NCBI RefSeq assembly: GCF_016807185.1
Contig: NZ_JAEVYN010000002.1
Span: 1,358,528-1,422,527 of the forward strand
Source of the DNA: Leptolyngbya sp. Cla-17
Lineage (GTDB): Bacteria; Cyanobacteriota; Cyanobacteriia; Leptolyngbyales; Leptolyngbyaceae
DNA length: 64,000 bases
Reading direction: 5' to 3'
The translations under genes were made by a program, and so were the position numbers. Shown piece after piece: positions 1-7,207 of the stretch. Below the pieces are notes generated by a model. That model was not told where the DNA came from. It ran no database searches and saw only the letters and a program-made list of their open reading frames with translations. The stretch's first letter is position 1, and each line of letters begins with the position of its first letter.

Positions 1-596
1 TTCAAAGTCTGCTGATCGTAGCGGCGTTTTATGGCTGGTTGTCGAGTGCAGAACGGCGCGTCAGCTTAAGCTACCTTAGCGTGCTGCTGGCAGATTGGGC
101 AGTGTTGCGAATGCTGCACGAACGGGGAGCTATAGAACCGCTGTGGATTGCCGCTGTGATCGGGTTTTCTCTCTTATACGTTGCCCAAGTTGAACCAAGC
201 TTGCGATCGCCCGACAAGCGCGAAACGCGCCATTGGCTGCGCTGTCTTGCCACTGGTACTGTCAGCTTGACAGCGTTTTATCAAGCGCAGGTGGGAATTG
301 CTGGCATTCTTCCCCTGCTGGTTGGCTTGGGCGCGATCGCGATTGATTTAGGATTCATCTTTGCAGGAGTGTTGCTCAGAATTCGAGCACTGCTGTATGT
401 CGGCACCGCCACCTTCATGCTGCAAGTGCTATGGCAAGTGTGGCGCTTTATTAGCGATTATTCTCTGGTGCTGTGGGCGATCGGCATTGCGGTTGGGCTA
501 CTGCTGATTTGGATTGCCGCTACCTTTGAAGCCCGTCGCAGTCAGGTCAACAGCCTCCTGCAACGCTGGATTGTTGAACTCGATGATTGGCAATAG
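1..596 (+). CDS. C-terminal part of a polytopic membrane protein (cut by window edge)
   Basis: The reading frame is open to the left edge (first full codon at position 3), so only the last ~198 residues of a larger protein are here and a start at 39 would be artificial. About five hydrophobic helices are visible, followed by a cytoplasmic-looking tail containing ATFEARRSQV and ending LDDWQ. The tail resembles the C-terminus of large cyanobacterial integral membrane proteins of unknown function (DUF2157-like). That resemblance is from memory, not from an alignment. The stop lies about 125 nt before the malate dehydrogenase start. No function can be assigned. Confidence 0.75.
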   Translation, partial: QSLLIVAAFYGWLSSAERRVSLSYLSVLLADWAVLRMLHERGAIEPLWIAAVIGFSLLYVAQVEPSLRSPDKRETRHWLRCLATGTVSLTAFYQAQVGIAGILPLLVGLGAIAIDLGFIFAGVLLRIRALLYVGTATFMLQVLWQVWRFISDYSLVLWAIGIAVGLLLIWIAATFEARRSQVNSLLQRWIVELDDWQ

Positions 597-721
597 TATT
601 CCGACGCAAAGGTGAGCAAAATCTGACTTTTGCCAATTTTTTGGATGCCGTGCAGCATAATTTAGATTCAGGATTTGAAGAAGTCCTGCTGAGTTCTTTC
701 TGCTGTCTGCTGTTCAACCCT

Positions 722-1747
722 ATGACTTCCAGTTCTGATCCTTCCGCTTCACAGATGTATGGGATGGCGCTTCGTCCCTCTCAGGTTCCCAGTTCCACCG
801 CTCGTGTGGCGGTGATTGGGGCGGGCAACGTGGGCGCAACCCTGACGCAACGGCTAGCCGAAAAAAATATTGCCGATGTCGTGTTGCTAGATGTGGTGGA
901 AGGTCGCCCTCAAGGGGTGGCATTAGATTTGATGGAAGCGCGGGGCGTGGAACACCACGATCGCCAAATTGTGGGCACAAACGACTTTAAAGATACTGCC
1001 GATGTCGATCTGGTGGTGATCACCGCCGGGTTACCGCGCCGCCCCGGCATGAGCCGTGATGATCTGCTGCTGACGAACGGCAAGATTGTGCTGGATGTAA
1101 CCCGCAGGGTCATGGAACACGCACCGAATGCCATCCTTCTGGTGGTCACCAATCCGCTGGATGTGATGACCTACGTCGCCTGGAAAGCTAGCCATTTGCC
1201 GATCCACAAAGTCATGGGCATGGCAGGAGTGCTAGATTCTTCCCGGTTTCAAACCTTCATCGCCATGGAGTTAGGCGTGTCAATTAATGACATTAATGCC
1301 ATGGTATTGGGCAGTCACGGTGATTTGATGGTGCCGCTGCCGCGCTATTCCACCGTGAATGGCATTCCAATTGACCGATTCTTAGATGAAGCCGCGATCG
1401 CTCGAATTGTAGCCCGCACTCGAAATGGCGGGGCAGAACTGGTAGGACTCCTAAAAACCGGCGGAGCTTATTACGCTCCCGCCTCAGCAGTTGCCGTGAT
1501 GGTCGAGTCAATCATTTTCAACCAGCCGCGCATTTTACCGGTTGCTGCTTATCTACAAGGACAATACGGGCTAGAAGATATTTTCCTTGGAGTGCCCTGC
1601 CGTTTAGGTTCTGAGGGAATTGAAAGTGTGCTGGAACTGGAGTTAACCCCACAGGAGCAAGCAGAATTAAACACGTCAGCCGATGCCGTGCGGCAAAATT
1701 TGGAGCGCTTGGTGGCGCTACTCAATGAATCAGGGTTGAACTTCTAG
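722..1747 (+). CDS. mdh: Malate dehydrogenase (LDH-like type)
   Basis: Catalyses NAD-dependent interconversion of malate and oxaloacetate in the cytoplasm. The Rossmann nucleotide loop GAGNVGAT lies near residue 31. The substrate loop RRPGMSRDDL has Arg at the specificity position that separates malate from lactate dehydrogenases. The catalytic His is in GSHGDLMVPL. Length (341 aa from ATG 722) is slightly longer than the usual ~320 aa because of a Ser-rich N-terminal stretch. ATG 755 or 764 could also be the start. The frame is open upstream to 587, but that part has no family similarity and overlaps the previous gene, so it was not used. The next gene is convergent, 7 nt away. Confidence 0.9.
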   Translation: MTSSSDPSASQMYGMALRPSQVPSSTARVAVIGAGNVGATLTQRLAEKNIADVVLLDVVEGRPQGVALDLMEARGVEHHDRQIVGTNDFKDTADVDLVVITAGLPRRPGMSRDDLLLTNGKIVLDVTRRVMEHAPNAILLVVTNPLDVMTYVAWKASHLPIHKVMGMAGVLDSSRFQTFIAMELGVSINDINAMVLGSHGDLMVPLPRYSTVNGIPIDRFLDEAAIARIVARTRNGGAELVGLLKTGGAYYAPASAVAVMVESIIFNQPRILPVAAYLQGQYGLEDIFLGVPCRLGSEGIESVLELELTPQEQAELNTSADAVRQNLERLVALLNESGLNF

Positions 1748-1754
1748 AACTCAT

Positions 1755-2735
1755 TCAGTTAGCTTTTTCCAAAAGAATCTTCACTGCTTGGATCATCACC
1801 TCTGGTTGATCCAGCCAAACAAAGTGACCGCTAGTTTCGGCTTGAAGTTGAGTGCAATCGGTTGAAAGTTTTAATAGCTCCTGATGCATTTCATCGCGCA
1901 GTCGATTGGCGGCTTCTAAGGGAATGAACCGCGTCCATAAAGATGGTTTGAAAAAGCTGTTGGCTTTGATGCTGACGATTGGCAAAGAGCCGAGGGACTC
2001 AACAGCTTGAAGTTGCCGTCCGCTTGTGTCCAGGCTCCACATCTCTTGAGCCATTGTAATCCAATGTTTGGGACGGCAAAACGATCGCTTGACCCGGTTC
2101 AAAGTACTGCTGGGATACTGTCTTAGCGGAGGCTTGATTAGCTCAAACACTCCACAGATCTTCAGCAGGCGAATAATTCCCAAACCAGCTCCCAGCAAGC
2201 ACATGACAAAGCCAGAGATAAAAAATAGTTTCAAAGCACGCAGCAGTAACGTCATCTGCAACATGCCGTTTTCGTGCAAGCCATCGGTTAACACCAACCC
2301 CACAACTTTTTCAGGAAACTGGTAGGCATAAAGCCGCAGATTGTAGCTGCCAAAGGAATTACCAATCAGCAGATAGGGTGGGGCAACGTTGGCAGCAGTG
2401 AGAAGCTGATCGAGTTCGGTGACAATCTGCTGGCTGTTGCGAGGATGGGGGCTGCGATCGCTCCATCCATATCCAGCGCGATCGTAACAACAAACCCGAC
2501 CCAACTTCGCCAGTTCTGGCAATAAGAAATAGCCTTCGATGCCGCCCAAGCTGTGATCCAGCACGATGGTTGGCTGGCTCGTGGAGTCGCCTGCGGTGTA
2601 TAAATGCAGCTTGTATCCGCCTATGTCGATGCGCTGACCGGGCGGTGATGTTTGATCTTCATGCCAGCAGGCGATCGCCTGATAGAGCGTTGTTACGATT
2701 AGCAACAAGTTTTTAACTAAATCTAGCCCAACCAT
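1755..2735 (-). CDS. Alpha/beta-hydrolase fold protein
   Basis: 326 aa with the alpha/beta-hydrolase layout. It has an N-terminal hydrophobic stretch (residues ~5-22, anchor or signal), the oxyanion segment LDHSLGG, a nucleophile elbow GNSFGS with Ser, and a C-terminal catalytic His in SGHFVWLDQPE. The central part (residues ~165-190) carries another hydrophobic segment typical of lid helices. The substrate cannot be told; homologues are usually annotated as esterase, haloperoxidase-like or epoxide-hydrolase-like. It is convergent with mdh. A possible small membrane-protein gene ends 15 nt upstream of its start and could be co-transcribed. Confidence 0.8.
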   Translation of the reverse strand: MVGLDLVKNLLLIVTTLYQAIACWHEDQTSPPGQRIDIGGYKLHLYTAGDSTSQPTIVLDHSLGGIEGYFLLPELAKLGRVCCYDRAGYGWSDRSPHPRNSQQIVTELDQLLTAANVAPPYLLIGNSFGSYNLRLYAYQFPEKVVGLVLTDGLHENGMLQMTLLLRALKLFFISGFVMCLLGAGLGIIRLLKICGVFELIKPPLRQYPSSTLNRVKRSFCRPKHWITMAQEMWSLDTSGRQLQAVESLGSLPIVSIKANSFFKPSLWTRFIPLEAANRLRDEMHQELLKLSTDCTQLQAETSGHFVWLDQPEVMIQAVKILLEKAN

Positions 2736-2750
2736 GAATTTATGTGTCCC

Positions 2751-2906
2751 TTAAGACCGAATAATGAATTTGCTGTTCGTTAAATTTGCTGTTAAACATA
2801 TTGCCTTCCAAGGCAATTTCGTGCCCATCTCCGTTAGAGCAGACAGTCCTAAATATAAGACGAGAACTGCTATTCCAATGAGGAAGGCACCTGTATCGTC
2901 GGGCAT
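2751..2906 (-). CDS. Putative 51-aa single-span membrane protein
   Basis: A short ORF starting MPDDTGAF, with one clear hydrophobic helix (GIAVLVLYLGLSAL, residues ~11-24) and a polar tail. An AAAAGG ribosome-binding site sits 8 nt before the ATG. It ends 15 nt before the hydrolase start on the same strand, so it could be the first gene of that transcript. A longer 71-aa frame (2740-2955) overlaps it but has no domain or membrane character. The family is not recognised, and coding status is uncertain. Confidence 0.35.
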   Translation of the reverse strand: MPDDTGAFLIGIAVLVLYLGLSALTEMGTKLPWKAICLTANLTNSKFIIRS

Positions 2907-3160
2907 GACTGAAACCTTTTAACTCTATTTTCAAAATAGCTTCAACAATAGTCATAGCAGTGATTGAGCATAAATACTTAGACCAAACATATTCAGAATT
3001 TACATAGAAAATTTATGGACTAATTTGTATAATTAGCAGATAGTAAAGAAACGTAAACTCTGTTCATACTTTAATTATTCTGAATTTTTCTGATTCAGGC
3101 TAATTAGGGTTTGACTGAAAAACCTCTTAAGCACTCGTATCTAATCTGGAGTTTTACCGT

Positions 3161-4219
3161 ATGACCGTAGCAATGGGGCGCGCGCCTGCAAAACAAGGGC
3201 TGTTTGACGCTCTTGACGACTGGCTGAAGCGCGATCGCTTTGTCTTCATCGGCTGGTCCGGCTTACTGCTATTCCCCTGCGCCTACATGGCAATCGGCGG
3301 ATGGCTAACCGGCACCACCTTCGTCACCTCCTGGTATACCCACGGACTCGCATCATCCTATCTAGAAGGCTGCAACTTTCTGACCGCAGCCGTCTCCACC
3401 CCCGCTGATAGCCTCGGGCATTCCCTTCTGTTCTTGTGGGGACCCGAGGCTCAAGGTGACCTGACTCGCTGGTTCCAACTCGGCGGTCTTTGGGCCTTCG
3501 TTGCCTTGCATGGTGCATTTGCCCTCATCGGCTTCTGCCTGCGCCAAATCGAAATCGCTCGCTTAGTGGGCATTCGTCCTTACAACGCGATCGCGTTCAC
3601 CGGACCGATTGCTGTGTTTGTCTCCGTCTTCTTAATCTATCCCTTGGGACAATCGAGCTGGTTCTTTGCACCCAGCCTGGGCGTAGCGGGCATCTTCCGA
3701 TTCATCCTGTTTGTTCAGGGCTTTCATAACTTCACCCTCAACCCCTTCCACATGATGGGCGTTGCCGGCATCTTGGGCGGTGCATTGCTCTGCGCCATCC
3801 ACGGAGCCACGGTTGAAAACACCTTGTTTGAAGATGGCGAAGGCTCCAACACCTTCACCGCTTTCTCGCCCACTCAGGCCGAAGAAACCTACTCCATGGT
3901 GACCGCGAACCGCTTTTGGTCACAAATCTTTGGCATCGCCTTTTCCAACAAGCGCTGGTTGCACTTCTTCATGTTGTTTGTGCCAGTCACGGGATTGTGG
4001 ATGGCATCGATTGGTATCATCGGTTTAGCGCTCAACCTGAGAGCGTATGACTTTGTTTCACAGGAAATCCGGGCAGCGGAAGACCCTGAGTTTGAAACGT
4101 TCTACACCAAGAATATTCTGCTCAATGAAGGCATCCGCGCTTGGATGGCTCCTCAAGACCAGATTCACGAAAACTTTATCTTCCCTGAAGAAGTATTACC
4201 TCGCGGGAACGCTCTCTAA
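3161..4219 (+). CDS. psbD: Photosystem II D2 protein, stand-alone and divergent copy
   Basis: D2 reaction-centre subunit, a five-helix thylakoid protein carrying the PD2 chlorophyll, TyrD, QA and half of the non-haem iron site. Length is the canonical 352 aa and the key residues are present: His117 (ChlZ), Tyr160 (TyrD), His189 (its partner), His197 (PD2 ligand), His214 and His268 (iron) and Trp253 (QA). Position 191, normally Trp in QGFHNWTLNP, is Phe here. Other substitutions cluster in the central helices (LTRWFQLGG, FCLRQIEIA, FVQGFHNF). A GGAG site lies 9 nt before the ATG. Unlike the usual psbD-psbC pair, no psbC follows; a terminator starts 22 nt after the stop. It is probably a secondary, conditionally expressed copy. 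Confidence 0.97.
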   Translation: MTVAMGRAPAKQGLFDALDDWLKRDRFVFIGWSGLLLFPCAYMAIGGWLTGTTFVTSWYTHGLASSYLEGCNFLTAAVSTPADSLGHSLLFLWGPEAQGDLTRWFQLGGLWAFVALHGAFALIGFCLRQIEIARLVGIRPYNAIAFTGPIAVFVSVFLIYPLGQSSWFFAPSLGVAGIFRFILFVQGFHNFTLNPFHMMGVAGILGGALLCAIHGATVENTLFEDGEGSNTFTAFSPTQAEETYSMVTANRFWSQIFGIAFSNKRWLHFFMLFVPVTGLWMASIGIIGLALNLRAYDFVSQEIRAAEDPEFETFYTKNILLNEGIRAWMAPQDQIHENFIFPEEVLPRGNAL

Positions 4220-4240
4220 GGATTGGACGGTTTTTTACTC

Positions 4241-4280
4241 AAAAAGCCTTCGTTTTTATGATGGAGGCTTTTTATTTTTT
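4241..4280 (+). terminator. Rho-independent terminator of psbD
   Basis: Perfect stem AAAAAGCCT (4241-4249) / AGGCTTTTT (4265-4273) followed by a T-rich tract, 22 nt after the psbD stop. It isolates psbD as a monocistronic transcript. Confidence 0.8.
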
Positions 4281-4426
4281 CCAGTAACCTCTGCAACCTG
4301 TTGAGTCGCTTGTTTTCAAAGCGATCGCATTCTATAAAATTGTGTTATCTTAAGTTCAGGTGTTCTTAGAAACACCAAATTGCAAACCCTTGAAACTTAC
4401 CGTTCAGGAATAAGGAGGTGATGCCC

Positions 4427-4498
4427 ATGCCAGATAGTAGTAAAACCATGGGTCGTCAGACTGGAAAAAGCCAACTGCGCGCCGGAGCCATTCTCTAG
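4427..4498 (+). CDS. Tiny ORF (23 aa) with perfect extended Shine-Dalgarno
   Basis: ATG 4427 is preceded by AAGGAGGTGAT (4412-4422), an 11-nt complement of the 16S rRNA 3' end, at ideal spacing (8 nt from GGAGG). The peptide begins MPDSSKTMGRQTGK and ends in RAGAIL; it is basic and not hydrophobic. Upstream are an A/T-rich block TATAAAAT (4333-4340) and a perfect 6-bp hairpin GGTGTT/AACACC (4359-4376). Downstream is a terminator (4598-4636). The unit looks like a small independent transcript of about 250-300 nt. The peptide family is not recognised. It could be a regulatory leader or a dual-function sRNA. Confidence 0.45.
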   Translation: MPDSSKTMGRQTGKSQLRAGAIL

Positions 4499-4597
4499 CC
4501 GATAGTTTAATGTTTTGGAAGGCTCCAGAGTCGACTTAAATTTAAGTTACGCAAGAGTTTCTTCCGGCAGTTAGGTTCAGTTCGATGACCCGCTACA

Positions 4598-4636
4598 CCG
4601 CTCTTACCTTATCTAGGTGAGAGCGGATAGTTTTTT
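4598..4636 (+). terminator. Rho-independent terminator of the small transcript
   Basis: Stem CCGCTCTTACC (4598-4608) with GGTGAGAGCGG (4616-4626), 11 bp including one G-T pair, 7-nt loop, then ATAG and six T. It ends the transcript that would carry the 23-aa ORF. Confidence 0.8.
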
Positions 4637-4721
4637 AAAGGGGATTTCAATCTCATCAACGCGATCGCCTTAAAAACTAGAATATATTTGAGCATTTAGA
4701 ATATTTCAGTAGAGCTTTTGC

Positions 4722-5033
4722 ATGAATAGTTCGTGGACTCGAAGCTTTAGATCAAAATATCGTCGGGAACCTGTACTCAGCTTTGCAGCAACAGCTGGTG
4801 CAGTGAATGTTGTAATTGGCGGATTAAGTACCCATTGGGTGTTGATGTCACTAGGTTTAGGCACTGTCGGCATGGCGATCGCCCTTGGTTGGTGGCAACT
4901 TCAGAGCCGTAAATCCACCACGCTTTTCAAGCGTGTCCCAAATCGCACGCCACTGTATGCGTTACCATCTTCCGCTTCTCGTCCAACATTGCCTTTGTTA
5001 AGCATTCCTAAAAAGAAACCACCTGGTCAGTAA
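4722..5033 (+). CDS. Conserved cyanobacterial membrane protein, unknown function
   Basis: 103 aa. A basic N-terminus (FRSKYRREPVLSF) is followed by two hydrophobic helices (residues ~22-36 and ~40-57, GLGTVGMAIALGWWQLQ) and a Pro-rich basic tail ending PKKKPPGQ. The REPV-type N-terminal motif with two helices matches a small protein family I associate only with cyanobacteria. No function is known to me. It stands alone between the small-transcript terminator and a gene on the opposite strand. Confidence 0.7.
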   Translation: MNSSWTRSFRSKYRREPVLSFAATAGAVNVVIGGLSTHWVLMSLGLGTVGMAIALGWWQLQSRKSTTLFKRVPNRTPLYALPSSASRPTLPLLSIPKKKPPGQ

Positions 5034-5097
5034 TTTGTTAAGACGATTGCGTTGCTAACCAATGGGCACAACCAATTTATCTAAAGACTAGGAGCGT

Positions 5098-5400
5098 CTA
5101 TGCCAACTTTGGCAAATCAAAAAATGGTTGGAGAGTTGTTCGGGTACTGCGGTAACTGACGCGCTCAAGTTGAAACTTGACAAAAGAAAGGGGAAGCTGA
5201 TTCGCCTCCCCACTTTGGTTTTTCTGATTTTTGTTGTCTTGACTGTCTGCTTGATTGTCTGTCTGTTCCTTCAGCTTTTTTCGCAGTGCTTGAAACTGCT
5301 TTTTTCGCTGACGCTGACGAGCAGATCCACCCCGTCCTTTATCGTTTCGTCCTTCTTTACGGGGCGATTCCCACCGTTTAAGTTGTCGTGCCATTGGCAT
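5098..5400 (-). CDS. Small, very basic hypothetical protein
   Basis: 100 aa starting MPMARQLKRW. Residues 1-45 are extremely rich in Arg/Lys (ESPRKEGRNDKGRGGSARQR), followed by a Gln/Asn/Lys/Asp stretch, so it is probably disordered or nucleic-acid binding. The second Met (5394) is an equally good start. A hairpin GGGGAGGC/GCTTCCCC followed by TTTCTTTT on this strand (5190-5211) falls inside the frame. The true protein may therefore end earlier in relatives, and the last ~35 residues may be a read-on. The opposite-strand frame 5128-5520 has apparent membrane character only as a shadow of this basic gene. Confidence 0.45.
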   Translation of the reverse strand: MPMARQLKRWESPRKEGRNDKGRGGSARQRQRKKQFQALRKKLKEQTDNQADSQDNKNQKNQSGEANQLPLSFVKFQLERVSYRSTRTTLQPFFDLPKLA

Positions 5401-5554
5401 TTCCTAGTTGAAAATGACTCTAAGCTGATAGATACAGTTTGCCTTAAGCGTTTTACAGAGGTCGCAAATAATTTTTCCTTCCCCTATTTCCAGTCCCTTG
5501 CCCCTAATCGACTAAAATAGCCAGGAATCCTTTTACGCGATCGCGAGTGCCCTT

Positions 5555-7009
5555 ATGAACTCCGCTTGGCAAACCCTGACGCTATCCACTTTGCCACTTC
5601 AGCAATGGCTCAATGCCAGCTACTTGCATTATCTCGTTGGTCCGCTGCGGCAGTGGCGACGGGGGAGCTGGGTGATGCGCTGGGCAAACGAGATCGGCGG
5701 AGCACTAGTCATGCTGGTCTTTGCGCTGGCTCCTTTTGTTAACAATGAGCTAGTTGCTGTACTTCTAGCGGCTTGTGGAGCCTACTGGGTTTTATTGACG
5801 CTCTCAGAAGATGAGCAAGAAATAAAGGCGTTGGAGGCTGATTTGCCACTCGCCCCTCGTCGCCCCCCTCTCGCCACTCCGATTCACGTTCTCGTGCTGC
5901 TCTATTGGTCAGCCGTGTCGATCGCAACGGCAATGTCTCCCGTGAAAAAGGCGGCTTTTGTAGGTTGGCAAAAGCTAACGCTTTATCTCCTATTTTTTGC
6001 GTTGGTGGCGCGGATATTGCGATCTCCCCGCATTCGTTCTTGGGTAATTGCGGTTTACTTGTTAGCCGCTTTAGCAGTGAGTGTGTACGGCTTGCAGCAA
6101 TGGTTCTCTGGCACAGCAGCATTGGCAACCTGGGTTGATCCCGCTTCGCCGCTTTCCAAAACAACGCGGGTGTATAGCTATCTGGGTAACCCAAACTTGC
6201 TGGCAGGATACTTAATTCCTGCGATCGCGTTTAGCGTTGCAGCGGTGTTTGTCTGGCAAAGCTGGATGCAAAAAGCACTGGCTGCCGTAATGGTAGTCGT
6301 CAATAGTGTGTGCTTGGCGCTGACCTTTAGTCGAGGTGGCTGGATTGGGATTGTAGTCGCCGTTGGCGTATTGCTGCTGCTGCTGGCGCACTGGTGGAGT
6401 ATTTATCTACCGCGATTTTGGCGACGGTGGGCATTGCCAATCGTGCTGGGAAGTGCTGCGGTCGTAGTGATTTTGGCGATGCTCGTGGTCGAACCCTTGC
6501 GCGATCGCGTAGGCAGCATGTTTGCCGGACGGGGTGACAGTAGCAACAACTTTCGGATTAATGTCTGGCTGGCAGTCATTGAAATGATTAAAGATCATCC
6601 TATTTGGGGCATTGGTCCTGGTAATGTTGCCTTCAACAAAATCTATCCTCTCTACATGAAGGCGCGTTATTCTGCCCTGAGCGCTTATTCCATTCTTCTA
6701 GAAGTGATTTTAGAAGCCGGAATTATTGGATTCACTTGCTTTGTATGGCTGCTAACAGTGACCATAGCCCAAGGCTGGGACGCGATCCAACGGCTGCGTC
6801 AAGCGAGCGATTCCCATAGGGATCGTTTCACGAATCGCGATGGTTTGTGGCTGATTGCGGCGATCGCGTCTCTCTTCGGCATGATTGCTCACGGTCTAGT
6901 TGATACGGTGCTGTATCGCCCTGAAGTTAACACCCTTTGGTGGCTGATGTTTGGCATAATTGCCAGCTACTACATGCCGAGACAAATAGAAGTGGGAACT
7001 GAGGAGTAG
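5555..7009 (+). CDS. ictB: IctB-family protein (bicarbonate accumulation / O-antigen ligase-like)
   Basis: 484 aa, at least ten predicted membrane helices, with the hydrophilic loop and C-terminal half typical of the O-antigen ligase (Wzy/WaaL) superfamily. The N-terminus (WLNASYLHYLVGPLRQWRRGSWVMRW) and the motif SRGGWIG are those of the cyanobacterial IctB family. IctB was first described as involved in inorganic-carbon accumulation in Synechococcus; its transport role is disputed and a glycan-polymerase activity is possible. ATG 5555 gives the full family N-terminus. No obvious operon partners. Confidence 0.88.
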   Translation: MNSAWQTLTLSTLPLQQWLNASYLHYLVGPLRQWRRGSWVMRWANEIGGALVMLVFALAPFVNNELVAVLLAACGAYWVLLTLSEDEQEIKALEADLPLAPRRPPLATPIHVLVLLYWSAVSIATAMSPVKKAAFVGWQKLTLYLLFFALVARILRSPRIRSWVIAVYLLAALAVSVYGLQQWFSGTAALATWVDPASPLSKTTRVYSYLGNPNLLAGYLIPAIAFSVAAVFVWQSWMQKALAAVMVVVNSVCLALTFSRGGWIGIVVAVGVLLLLLAHWWSIYLPRFWRRWALPIVLGSAAVVVILAMLVVEPLRDRVGSMFAGRGDSSNNFRINVWLAVIEMIKDHPIWGIGPGNVAFNKIYPLYMKARYSALSAYSILLEVILEAGIIGFTCFVWLLTVTIAQGWDAIQRLRQASDSHRDRFTNRDGLWLIAAIASLFGMIAHGLVDTVLYRPEVNTLWWLMFGIIASYYMPRQIEVGTEE

Positions 7010-7207
7010 AGAATCAAATGCGAGAACTGTAATGGTTTTCAATTTCTTCTCCAACTAAAGTAATTATTATGTTGCAAGCAATCGTAGGGCATTGGTCAGG
7101 GAAATGTCGTTAGAGTAAGCTAAAGCCGACTGGGCGGCTATAATTTCTGTTTAGAAATTGAGAGTACTTGTCTGCTTTGAGTTTTATTTCCTATTGATAT
7201 CTACGAA

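Noticed and set aside
587..721. N-terminal extension of malate dehydrogenase
   Set aside because: Overlaps the previous gene and precedes the family's start; ATG 722 fits better.
2740..2955. 71-aa minus-strand frame
   Set aside because: No domain or membrane character; the overlapping 51-aa frame has a better ribosome site.
3161..4219. psbD as part of a far-red photoacclimation cluster
   Set aside because: No other cluster genes (psbA, psbB, psbC variants, phytochrome regulators) in the neighbourhood.
5128..5520. 130-aa plus-strand frame with membrane-like segment
   Set aside because: It is the shadow of the basic minus-strand gene; apparent hydrophobicity comes from reading Lys/Arg/Gln codons backward.
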